DNA of 64,000 nucleotides from Limnomonas spitsbergensis (taxonomy: Eukaryota > Chlorophyta > Chlorophyceae > Chlamydomonadales). Positions 1 through 9,100 of the stretch are shown here, one piece after another. A program made the translations under genes and the position numbers. Below the pieces are notes generated by a model, which worked only from the letters and a program-made list of their open reading frames with translations, ran no database searches and was not told the origin of the DNA. The stretch lies in contig JAYJMM010000016.1 of the NCBI GenBank assembly GCA_037349105.1, positions 992,001-1,056,000 of the forward strand, read 5' to 3'. Position 1 is the first letter of the stretch; each line of letters begins with the position of its first letter.

Positions 1-387
1 CTTCTTCTTTGTATTCTTCACCTTCCAGGCAACATATCCTTTGAATTGCTCACCTTTTAGACTACTTTTCAGTGAATTGTTCACCTTCCGGTAACTTCTC
101 CTTTGAGTTGCTCACCTTCCAGGCAACTTCTGATTTGAACTGTCCGAAATTGTTCACCTTCTAGGCAAATCCTTTTTTGAATTGCACACTTTCCAGGCAA
201 CTTCTTCTTTGCATTGTTCACCTTCCAGGCAACATCTCCTTTGAATTACTCACCTTCTAAGCAACTTTTCATTCGAATTGCTCAATTTCTAGGCAACTTC
301 TTCTTTGAATTGGTTACCTTCCAGGCAACTTCTCCTTTGAGTTGTTCACCTTCCGGCAACTTCTCCTTTACATTTCTCACCCTCCAG
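1..387 (+). repeat. Acceptor-edge array of gene 1 exon A, ~32-bp unit, ~11 copies
   Basis: Degenerate units of TTCACCTTCCAG followed by GCAACTTCTTCTTTG-like sequence, at about 27, 58, 90, 119, 162, 194, 227, 258, 290, 322 and 353, leading into the real exon at 388 (CCTCCAG|GCAACTTCTTCTTTG). Each unit is a pyrimidine tract, an AG and the first 15 bases of exon A. Confidence 0.85.
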
Positions 388-454
388 GCAACTTCTTCTT
401 TGCTGGGTCGCGCAGCTTTTTCGGTTCCATGGAAGCGGCCATCTTCCTTTTCAG
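388..454 (+). CDS. Gene 1 exon A (GNFFFAG)
   Basis: Starts after the CAG at 385-387. The first codon is split, with one base coming from an upstream exon. It encodes GNFFFAGSRSFFGSMEAAIF and a final Leu-Phe, and ends with two bases of a Ser codon. The donor is CAG|GCAAGT, a GC-AG intron. Joining to exon B gives FLFSRV, as in plant homologues. Confidence 0.82.
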
Positions 455-3400
455 GCAAGTGTGGACTTTGGTCGGCAGACTTTATTCTTGCAGGCTGGGA
501 GAGGTTATGGGAGAGAGGCCCAAATCTATGGCCACCTTCCAACCAAGCTAGCCTCAACTTGAACCACAATGAAGCTTCAAACTCGTCGTTGGGAGGGTGG
601 ATTTTAAGACAGAAGCCATGCTGTGGATCTAAGTTGAGAAGCCCTGCGTCGCCTGGTATGGCGGATGTCATCACTGCATAAATGTTGCACTGGCCTGGCC
701 TTGACCCCGACCCCTTGTTCTTCCCTTATCTACCCAGCCAAGTAGCACACTTGCAAGAAGGCACCCAGGTTCTGCTCCCTGCAATTGGCACGCCTGCATC
801 ATGTTGCATCATACAGTTTGACGCTTATGTACGACATTTGCCCTCCCTCTTCTGCCGAGCAGAGCGGTGCTTTCCTCGCTCGCCATAAGGCTCCCAAGTT
901 CTGCTCCCTGTGATCGGCACGCCTGCATCATGTTGCATCATACAGTCTGACGTATATATTTGACCTTTGCCCTCCCTTCCCTACGCAGCCGAGTGGCGCG
1001 TTTACCGGAGGGCTCCCAGGTGCTCCCCGCGATCAGCACTGAGGAGCGGATTACCCTCGGGGCTGAGCTGGAGGACGGCACGGTGCTGAGGGGGCAGAAC
1101 ATGATCTCACACCCGCCAGCCAGGACTGGCCAACAGGGTAGGATGGAACGTGGGGGAATGAGGGAGAGGGAGAGGTGCTGAGGGGGCAGAACATGATCTC
1201 ACACCCACCACCCAGAACTCGCCAACAGTATAAGGACGGAACCGGGGGGAAAGAGGGGGAGGTAGAGGGAGAGAGGGAGGGTGGGAATGGGAGGGTTGGA
1301 TCACAGGATTGATCCAGGTAGTTTCTTTCACCCTCCCCACCCTCCTCGACCACCTCGCCCGCCCCACCCTCCTCGCACGCAGCTGGACAGAGGGTGGACA
1401 GGTCCTCGGGCAGCCAGCGGGTGGACAAGTCCGTGGACTACGATTTGCTTCCCTCGCCCATTCGCCGCGTGTTCTACCTCTCCAAGGAGGGCAGCGCACA
1501 AGAGCACGAAGTGATCCCGCAGGTCGGTGTGCAATGCCTCACGAGTGCTGCGTTTTGAAAGCCTTAAAATGCCGTGCTCCTTATACGTATACAGCATACT
1601 GCCGTACGGTAGTAGAGGGATCAAAGAGGAAGCTGCCGCGATGAGAAAATAGTATTTGGAGAGGATGCTACGGTAAAGGGTTGAAAGAGGATGCTACCGC
1701 GATGACATTAACCATGGTAAATTGTGTCACACATGTGTGAAACTCCGGTGGGCACTGTCAGAAAATGTCTCCCATTCTCTAGGAAGGCTGCTTAGCCCTG
1801 TTCTTTCTTCGATTTATATTTTCGTGATGCTTGCACCATTGGCCCCTGGAGTCTCATCACAACTGTGGGAACCTAAACTCTGAACCATGAACACAACTAT
1901 GAACCTGGGACCCTAACCTGGAACCATAAGTATGAACCTGGAACCATGAACATACCTATGAACCTAGAACCCTAACCTGGAACCATAACTATGAATCTGG
2001 GACCTTGGGAACCTGAAAATACGGATGCTGAAAATCCAAATCCTGACAGTGCGCCCCTCGCCCTATTGCCCCTGCCGCTTGCGCGCACAGGCAAACCCGC
2101 GAGCACTGCAAGAAATGGAGCGTGCCGATGCCATTGTGTACGGCATGGGATCTTTGTACACCAGCGTGTGCCCCATCCTGTGTCTGCACGGCATGGGGGA
2201 GATGATCTCTGCCAGAGAGGTACCCAAGGTACGTGCCCTTTGAGACTCAAGAGTCGAAGGAGTGCCCTTTTAGAATCGAAGTCAAGGCATTGCCCGGTAT
2301 GACTCAAAGAAGTGCTGAAGGAATAGACTCTTTGCACACCTGCGTTTGCCCCCATCCTGTGTCTGCACGGCATGGGGGGGATGATCTCTGACAGGGCGGT
2401 ACCGGAGGTAAGTCAATGAAGTGCCCCATATACTCAAAAGTCGGAGAAGTGCCGAAGGTACATGCCCTGTTAGACTTGAGAGGGGGAGACGATCGCTGCC
2501 AGGGAGGTACCCAAGGGAGGTACCCAAAGGAGGTACCCAACGGGGCTGCCTAGCGATCTTTCAGTGTTTTGAGCCCAGTTATGGGCCTTAACAGATCTCT
2601 AGGCAGCCATCACTTATGGCTGCCTAGCGATCTGTCAGCTTGTGAAGATTGCTAGGCAGCCACACCCAGGCTCATTACGACCTGATCTTGGTTCAAGACA
2701 CTGGGCTTGCTTCACCTGGGCCCTTCCTAAGCGTAGGTCATGGTGTAGCTGAATGGTAGCTGAATGGTAGCTGAAGATACCTGGTAAATGCAGCAGCCGT
2801 TTGTTCAAGCTCTGAACGCCGTTGGATTCATATGTAATCATAATTGATCGGAACTGATATTGACCTGGCTTCGTTTACGTATATTCAATTTTGCGGTGTT
2901 TTTTTCATTGGGATCCAATCATGCAATGACTGCACTGGTATGGACCGGCGAACGAAGGCGCCCATGCTGGCCTCTTGCTCGTACTTCCGTACTCCCGTAC
3001 GCATGGTCGTCGCTAAACCCTAAACCCTAAACCCTGCTGACCTCTTGCTCGAACTTCCGTACTCCCGTACGCATGGTCGTCGCTAAACTCACTTTCGAAG
3101 GACACTTCAAAGTGTCGACTCTGTGCATTGCTTCTCACATAACAGGGCATCAAGCCCTTATACTCTCGAGTTCTTAGATCCGCAGATCCAGATCCTGATG
3201 CTGTGTCGATCATGCCACAGATCTTGTGTCTCAACGGAACATATGACCGCGAGACGGCCAGCTCGGGGGTACGGGACGGTCCAATGACCGCATCCGACAT
3301 TGTGCATGCGGTGAGGTTAGGGTTTAGGGCTAAGGGTTAACGGTTTAAACCTCCTACATTGTGCATGCGGTGAGGTAAGGGCATAAGGCTTTATATTTAG

Positions 3401-4974
3401 AGTTTAAACCTCCGACATTGTGCATGCGGTGAGGTTAGGGTTAAGGGCTTAAACCTTCGACATTGTGCCTGCGGTGCTTTACCGTGAGTCACCTCTGTAG
3501 AAGATTGTAGGGGAGTGGCCTCTGCATGGGAGTACGGCCTGTGAGGGAGGAGGGTGCTAGTGTCTACAACCTTGAGGTCCCTTCAGCTGAGTCCTGAACC
3601 ACATGTCACACAATGTTACACGCATCACACAATGTCACACAATGTTACACCCATCATGCAATGTCACACAATGTTACGCCCATCATGCATTGTCACACAA
3701 TGTTACACCCATCACACAATGTCACACAACGTTACACCCATCATGCAATGTCACACAATGTTACGCCCACCATGCACTGCCACACAATGTTGCACCCGTT
3801 ACGCGTGTCACACATGCAGGTCTCTGACACGTTGATACAGCCGCGGGTCGGCAAGGGCTGCCGTCTGCGTTACTCCCTTAGTGTGACATGTGCTGTCCTG
3901 CTGTCACACATGTGACATGTACTGTACTGCTGTCACACCTATCATCCCCGATTGTGACATGTACTGTCGCAAATGTGCCGTGTCACCCCTATCACCCCTA
4001 TCACATCTGTCACCCCTGCAGGTCTCTGACGCGTTGAATCGGCGTCGGGGCCGCAAGGGCCGTCGTCTACGTCACCCCCCTGGCGCGTACATCGACGGTC
4101 TCCTTGTGCCGCGTCATGGTGCGCAGGTTTATAAAAGAAAGAAAAAAGACTACGTCCCGCAGGGGCGTGAGGATTAAGGAAACAACGCGGCATGGGCCGA
4201 AGCCTCGTCCCGCAGGTTGATGATCCTGCCATGACATAAGCAGTGTGTTTTGTCCTGGCTTGCCAAGACTGGGGCTGATGCAAGTCAGTCACCTGCTGCC
4301 CTGTAAAGATGTGTAGGTTCACGAATCACGATACTAGCATGCATATCACTATCAATTCGATTTCATCTGATGTGTCAGCATTGGGGCTGATACAAGCCCG
4401 TCACCTGCTGCCCTGTCGAGGTTCACAGGCTTATGAGTCATGATACTAACATGACATAAGCAGTGTGAATCGATCTGGCGTGTCAGCTTGGAGGCTAATG
4501 CAATTCGGTCACGATATCGATACGGGTAGTCTTTACATGCTCATGTAAGCATGTTGGTTGTACAAGACCATGCAGTGGTGTGAAATATGATTTGATCCAG
4601 CTCTGGATTTAGGCTGATTCAATTTGGTCTTCTGGTTTCCTAACCCTCAACCCTAAAACACCTTGAAATCTTAAAACCTTAAAACCTTAACCCGTCAAGG
4701 TGGGATTGAAGTGGACGTAGAGGCGTTGGCGCTGCTGGGAGTTCGGCTGGTGGTGGAAGTGGACTCGATGCTGGATCCTGACGGCGGGGCGCGGCGCTTT
4801 GAGCCGGGCAGCCTGGTGCAGGCTATTGCCCACATGATCACCGCCATTGACGTTCGGCGTGCAGCAGCAGCGGCAAATGGGAAAGGGACGAGCTCTGGAG
4901 GGAATGGTTCGGCTGGTTCGGCTGCGGCGGCGGTTGGCCGGACGGCTGCAGGGGGGGATCATGGGTTGGGGTAG
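388..4974 (+). CDS. CofD/YvcK-like protein, C-terminal seven exons (5' end outside window)
   Basis: The spliced product resembles the plant/algal branch of the CofD/YvcK (UPF0052) family: nucleotide-binding Rossmann-like proteins related to 2-phospho-L-lactate transferase and bacterial gluconeogenesis factor. Substrate and location cannot be read from the sequence. Exons: 388-454, 989-1137, 1383-1522, 2091-2228, 3221-3310, 4022-4118, 4700-4974. All junction phases agree. Family landmarks in order: GNFFFAG, the LPAIST and DGTVLRGQN...SHP segment, RRVFYLS, ADAIVYGMGSLYTS (the GxGSLYTS signature), LNGTYDRET, YIDGLLVPRHG, and the C-terminal DVEALALLGV. Introns are 245-992 bp. The start codon and N-terminal phosphate-binding part lie left of the window. 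The stop is TAG at 4972-4974, and a TGTAA (chlorophyte-type polyadenylation motif) follows at 5167-5171. No frameshift is seen, so the visible part looks intact. Confidence 0.85.
735..920 (+). repeat. Two decayed acceptor-edge copies of gene 1 exon B
   Basis: Sequences at about 735-791 and 853-916 match the start of exon B (989 on): CAAGAAGGCACCCAGGTTCT and CCATAAGGCTCCCAAGTTCT against the exon's GGAGGGCTCCCAGGTGCTCC. Each is preceded by an AG-ending tract like the real one. They are linked by a shared spacer (GCACGCCTGCATCATGTTGC at about 787 and 918). Confidence 0.75.
989..1137 (+). CDS. Gene 1 exon B (LPAIST / DGTVLRGQN)
   Basis: Acceptor is ACGCAG at 983-988; donor is G|GTAGGA at 1138. 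It encodes RVARLPEGSQVLPAIST, ITLGAELEDGTVLRGQN and an SHP segment, which align by memory with the LPVIST...DGTVIRGQNEISHP block of plant CofD-like proteins. Two decayed copies of its start lie upstream, and one copy of its end lies downstream. Confidence 0.85.
1171..1232 (+). repeat. Donor-edge copy of gene 1 exon B
   Basis: About 60 bp repeating the last part of exon B (GAGGTGCTGAGGGGGCAGAA... to CGCCAACAG), placed 95 bp downstream. The GT donor has become TATAAG. Confidence 0.8.
1383..1522 (+). CDS. Gene 1 exon C (RRVFYLS)
   Basis: Acceptor CGCAG at 1378-1382 in phase with exon B; donor CAG|GTCGGT at 1523. It encodes a Ser/Arg/Val-rich linker with an internal duplication (VDRS, then RVDKS), followed by LLPSPIRRVFYLSKEGSAQE and HEVIPQ, the conserved IxRVFYxSxEG segment of the family. 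Confidence 0.82.
1868..2016 (+). repeat. Degenerate ~22-bp intronic repeats (TATGAACCTGGAACC)
   Basis: Repeated ACCATGAACACAACTATGAA / CCTGGGACCCTAACCTGGAA motifs fill intron 3 of gene 1 upstream of exon D. They do not resemble either neighbouring exon edge. Confidence 0.65.
2091..2228 (+). CDS. Gene 1 exon D (GMGSLYTS signature)
   Basis: Forty-six codons in phase 0 between GCACAG (2085-2090) and AAG|GTACGT (2229). It carries the best family signature, ADAIVYGMGSLYTSVCPILC, then LHGMGEMIS. Copies of its 3' half and donor follow in the intron. Confidence 0.9.
2329..2541 (+). repeat. Donor-edge copies of gene 1 exon D
   Basis: 2329-2412 repeats the last ~80 bases of exon D (TTTGCACACCTGCGTTTGCC...GGGGATGATCTCTGACAGGG) ending with GGAG|GTAAGT. 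2484-2541 holds shorter copies of the final AGGGAGGTACCCAAG, three in a row. All lie in intron 4. Confidence 0.8.
2544..2661. repeat. Two adjacent foldback hairpins (GGCTGCCTAGCGATCT arms)
   Basis: Arms 2544-2559 / 2593-2608 and 2618-2633 / 2646-2661 are 16-bp inverted repeats with one mismatch each and the same arm sequence. They look like twin short foldback or MITE-like insertions in intron 4 of gene 1. Confidence 0.75.
2966..3090 (+). repeat. ~52-bp direct repeat split by telomeric CCCTAAA tract
   Basis: A segment CTCTTGCTCG[T/A]ACTTCCGTAC...GTCGTCGCTAAA occurs at about 2970-3016 and 3040-3086. The two copies are separated by (CCCTAAA)2 plus CCCTG. Confidence 0.85.
3221..3310 (+). CDS. 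Gene 1 exon E (LNGTYDRET)
   Basis: Thirty codons in phase 0 between CCACAG (3215-3220) and GCG|GTGAGG (3311). It encodes ILCLNGTYDRETASSG and PMTASDIVHA, matching the LLLNGTxDRET block. Three more copies of the last bases with the donor follow in the intron. Confidence 0.87.
3294..3478 (+). repeat. Donor-edge copies of gene 1 exon E (3 extra)
   Basis: ACATTGTGCATGCGGTGAGG, the last 14 bases of exon E plus donor, recurs at about 3356, 3414 and, with one change, 3459. The spacers of about 40 bp are rich in TTAGGG-like motifs. Confidence 0.88.
3604..3800 (+). repeat. ~30-bp array (TCACACAATGTTACACCCAT), ~6 copies
   Basis: Imperfect tandem units of CACACAATGTTACACCCATC / ATGCAATGTCA in intron 5 of gene 1. 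They are not clearly derived from an exon. Similar TCACACAT-rich sequence occurs at 9670-9930. Confidence 0.85.
3816..3882 (+). repeat. Decayed acceptor-edge copy of gene 1 exon F
   Basis: CATGCAG|GTCTCTGACACGTTGA and the following ~45 bases match exon F from 4022 (CTGCAG|GTCTCTGACGCGTTGA). It includes the AG and about 60 bp of exon, with substitutions and an early frame change. Confidence 0.85.
4022..4118 (+). CDS. Gene 1 exon F (YIDGLLVPRHG)
   Basis: Acceptor CTGCAG at 4016-4021. It encodes VSDALNRRRGRKGRR and then GAYIDGLLVPRH. The donor G|GTGCGC at 4119 is preferred over the GT at 4127, because only the former restores frame with exon G (G+GT = Gly) and gives the expected VPRHGGIEVDVEAL. 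Confidence 0.8.
4126..4212 (+). repeat. Dispersed intronic repeat, copy 1 of 3
   Basis: A GTTTATAAAAGAAAGAAAAA lead, then AAGACTACGTCCCGCAGGGG, CGTGAGGATTAAGG and CGCGGCATGGGCC...GTCC. Related copies are at 10888-10962 and 11262-11342. Confidence 0.75.
4700..4974 (+). CDS. Gene 1 exon G, C-terminus and stop
   Basis: Acceptor CAAG at 4696-4699. It encodes GIEVDVEALALLGV, VVEVDSMLD, FEPGSLVQAI and an Ala/Gly-rich tail of about 35 residues, with TAG at 4972-4974. The VDVEALxxLGV...VDS pattern is the known C-terminal block of the family. The low-complexity tail looks lineage-specific. Confidence 0.82.
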
Positions 4975-5981
4975 CGGCCAGGGGGTGGCAGAGGTGGGGT
5001 TGAAGACCAGGAGGCTGATGTCCGCCTAGAGAGATAAATGAATAAAGGAGGCGTGGTTTGAGGCAACTGGGTGAGATGCAGGAGGCATGGGTAGTAGGAC
5101 TTTTTCTGGTGACCAGTGTTATGTATATTACATGTTTGTGTGGGCATGCTGCCGTGATCATGAGTTTGTAAGGCTTCGAGACAATTTTGCGGGCAGGCAT
5201 GGCTATGAAGGCATGTCCTGCAAATGCACGGGAGTATGCGCATGCTGCCTGACTGACCTGATCCCTGGCTGGGTTTATACACTGTCGTAGGGCATAGGAA
5301 TGTAGAAGCCCCTGAACCTTATTAATTGTTAGCGGCCCCTGGTCCTTATAATTTTTGAGGCAGGTGCCGGTGGCTGAGATCCCTTGGGCTTCTTGCCCCT
5401 TCCTCCTCATTCCGATTTCAAAATCAATGTTATGGTCGATGAGGCTTTAAATAGGTTCACTTAGAATACCAGAAGCATTTATGATGTGTCTGTGTTGCAC
5501 CTTACCGGTCTTCACCGTGCTTATTCACACGTCTTGCAGCATGCATGGATGCACGAATGCACGCTATCTCAGCTTGGCTCTTTGTCCTACCAGTGTTGTA
5601 GAGCTACTGCCAGATTTATTGTCGGGTTAGATTAATGATCCGGTATTCAAAAATTAGTTGCGCCTTCCTCCTGCCTGCAAGATTGGTATAGCAGACACCC
5701 TTTTGCAAGCAATTGCGCTTTGTCTTCTGCCCTCGCGTTGCCCAGCATGTCATGCAGCCCCAGATGTCATGCATCTGACCCTTTCAGGAAAATCGTGCTT
5801 CTGGATCTAGATCAGAGATCTAGATACCGGTATCGATGCACCGCACAAACTCGTCCGCGGCTGGCCCTGGCCCTGGCCTGGATGCTCATCCTTTCGTCAC
5901 CTGTGATAAAATTGTCAAATTGGGCGTGATCCACGCATTCGGATGCATTACCCCCCCCCATTTCAACACCTCACCTCTTTG
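4975..5981. other. Intergenic region between genes 1 and 2
   Basis: About 1 kb with no supportable coding sequence. It should hold the 3' UTR of gene 1 (TGTAA at 5167-5171) and the promoter of gene 2. No convincing TATA box was seen; an AT-rich patch GATAAAATTGTC lies near 5905-5917. Confidence 0.5.
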
Positions 5982-5987
5982 ATGCAA

Positions 5988-6118
5988 ATGGCCAGCATCT
6001 CGTCTACGAGCAGCGAACCACCACCCGGCTACGCTGTGTTGTCCAGCCGGGCTAATCATGCACTCAAGCCCATCACACCATACAAGACGGCATTCGGGGA
6101 CGCCATGAAGCGGCCTTG
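5988..6118 (+). CDS. Gene 2 exon 1 (N-terminus)
   Basis: Encodes MASISSTSSEPPPGYAVLSS, then RANHALKPITPYKTAFG and MKRP, ending in TG|GTGCGC. Joining to exon 2 restores a Trp codon (RPWSPEDPGG), matching the W-x(3)-NPxG stretch upstream of the AENxL motif in ACS proteins. ATGs at 5943, 5982 and 5988 share the frame; 5988 was chosen for a compact N-terminus, and 5982 is equally possible. Confidence 0.7.
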
Positions 6119-9100
6119 GTGCGCACCAGATCCGTGCCAAAGCTGTACAGATTTGAACTATGACGGGGCGGACCCGCTCCCTTCTTCCCCATAATTGTGA
6201 CTTGGCAGCGAGCAGAGCTGTTGAGAAGTGACGAGCATTTTCCATGCTCAGAAATCTTTCCGTCGAGGAGGGCTGCATGCACAGTTCATATCCTTAGTCG
6301 GGAATCAACCCATGTGGTCGTGTCAACTAGGGTCAGGCAGGCAACAGGTCCTCCTGCCATATGCTGTGATGTAGCTGAATTGTAGCTGAAGAACCCTGCA
6401 ATCAACGGTGCAAGTCTCCTGAGGATCCCGGTGGTATCATCAGGCTGGCAGGATACCATGATGTAGCTGAGTTGTAGCTGAATGACCCTGCAATCAACCT
6501 GCAGGTCTCCTGAGGATCCCGGTGGTATCATCAGCATCGGGCTGGCAGAGAACAAGCTCAGCGCTGGTCTAGTGCATGTGGGTGTAAAAATATGAAAGGG
6601 GCGGGATTTAAAAATAAAACGTAAGGGCTGCCTGGAAACTGTTGGTGTGTGGCTGTGTGCATTGGTGCTGCTATGGCCCTGTTGAGCCTGTGAAGGGCAG
6701 CTAAGGCCTGATGGCTTATTATGTAGGCTATTACTGCTTGTGAGGCTGACGCTGGCAGCTGAGGCCCTGTTTAGCCAGTGCAGGGCAGTCAAGGCACTGT
6801 TAAGCCCGTGAAGGGCAGGAACTCCGAGCCACACGAGCACAAGGCTGCATCTGCAGTAGCAGGCTGCCGCAGCCGCTTCCTTGCAGCTCCCTGATATTGA
6901 ACAGCTTCCTTGCAGCTCCCTGATATTGACCAGCTTCCTTGCAGCTCCCTGATATTGATCAGCTTCCTTGCAGCTCCCTCATATTGAATAGCTTCCTTGC
7001 AGCTCACTGATATTGAACAGCTTCCTTGCAGCTCCCTCATATTGAATAGCTTCCTTGCAGCTCACTGATATTGAACAGCTTCCTTGCAGCACCCTCATAT
7101 TGAACAGCTGATGTCATCCACTTGCCAGCATGTCTTTGAATCTTAAAGGTTTCAAGAGCCGCAGAGCGCTTCATGCCCACAGCTCTTGGGTTTCACGCTG
7201 AAGCGTTTGACCAGCAAATCAGTTGTGTACCCTTCCTTCAATGCTGCAGGAGAGGTGTAGAGTTTAGGGTTGAGGGTTTCACCCTGAAGTGCTTCACCAG
7301 CAAATTAGTTGCTCACCCCTCCTTTAACGCTGCAGGAGAGGTCGCTGCGCTGCTCACCAACCACTCCCAGGCTTTCCCCCTTACAGCTCATCAGTGCATC
7401 AGTTGATCAAGTGTAGCCCCCTCCGTCAACGCTGCAGGAGAGGTTGATGCGCTGCTCACCAACCGCTCCCAGGCTTTCCCCCTTACAGCTCATCAGTGCA
7501 TCAGTTGATCAGGTGTAGCCCCCTCCTTTAATGCTGCAGGAGAGGTTGATGCGCTGCTGACCAACCGCTCCCAGGCTTTCCCCCTTACAGCTCATCAGTG
7601 CATCAGTTGATCAGGTGTAGCCCCCTCCTTTAATGCTGCAGGAGAGGTTGATGCGCTGCTGACCAACCGCTTCCAGGCTTTCCCCCTTACAGCTCATCAG
7701 TGCATCAGTTGATCAGGTATAGCCCCCTCCTTTAATGCTGCAGGAGAGGTTGATGCGCTGCTGACCAACCGCTCCCAGGCTTTCCCCCTTACAGCTCATC
7801 AGTGCATCAGTTGATCAGATGTAGCCCCCTCCTTTAATGCTGCAGGAGAGGTTGATGCGATGCTGACCAACCGCTCCCAGGCTTCCCCCCTTACAGCTCA
7901 TCAGTGCATCAGTTGATCAGGTGTAGCCCCCTCCTTTAATGCTGCAGGAGAGGTTGATGCGCTGCTGACCAACCGCTCCCAGGCTTTCCCCCTTACAGCT
8001 CATCAGTGCATCAGTTGATCAGGTGTAGCCCCCTCCTTTAATGCTGCAGGAGAGGTTGATGCGCTGCTGACCAACCGCTCCCAGGCTTTCCCCCTTACAG
8101 CTCATCAGTGCATCAGTTGATCAGGTGTAGCCCCCTCCTTTAATGCTGCAGGAGAGGTTGATGCGCTGCTGACCAACCGCTCCCAGGCTTTCCCCCTTAC
8201 AGCTCATCAGTGCATCAGTTGATCAGGTGTAGCCCCCTCCTTTAATGCTGCAGGAGAGGTTGATGCGATGCTGACCAACCGCTCCCAGGCTTCCCCCCTT
8301 ACAGCTCATCAGTGCATCAGTTGATCAAGTGTAGCCCCCTCCTTCAACGCTGCAGGAGAGGTTGATGCGCTGCTCACCAACCGCTCCCAGGCTTTCCCCC
8401 TTACAGCTCATCACTGCATCAGTTGATCAGGTGTAGCCCCCTCCTTCAACGCTGCAGGAGAGGTTGATGCGCTGCTGACCAACCGCTCCCAGGCTTTCCC
8501 CCTTACAGCTCATCAGTGCATCAGTTAATCAGGTGTAGCCCCCTCCTTCAACGCTGCAGAGGGAGGCTGATGCACGCCAGGGTTTTCCCCTGTGGCAGTT
8601 AATCAGTTGCACTTACCTCCTTCAGCGCTTGAGGAGAGTCTGCTGCTGCTGCGCTACTTGCCATCAACACTAGGGCTTCACCTGAAGCAGTTAAGCAGTT
8701 AGTTGGTTAATCAATCCATCACTTAGTTGGTTAATCAATTAACCTGTCATGCTGCAGGAGAGGCTGCTGTGCTGCTCACCCACAACTCCGGAGCTTTCCC
8801 CTGTGGCACTTGATCAGTTAATCAGTTTCCCCCCCCTCCCTCTACCTGTCACGCTACAGGAGAGGCTGTTGCGCTGCTCCCCTCAGCCCACTAACGTCTT
8901 GTTCTATGGCGACAGATGGGTTCACATGCGGCTAAGCTGCTCGCCAACACCTTCCGGGCATTCCCCTGCGGCACTTGATCAGTTTATCAGTTGCACCCTC
9001 CTCCACCTGTCACGCTGCAGGAGAGGCTGTTGCGCTGCTCCTCACCGCCCGTTGACGTCTTGTTCTATGGCGACAGACGGGGTCACATGCGTCTGCGCAG

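Noticed and set aside
4124..4129. Donor CAG|GTTTAT for gene 1 exon F
   Set aside because: Phase 0 here does not join exon G in its conserved frame. The GT at 4119 does.
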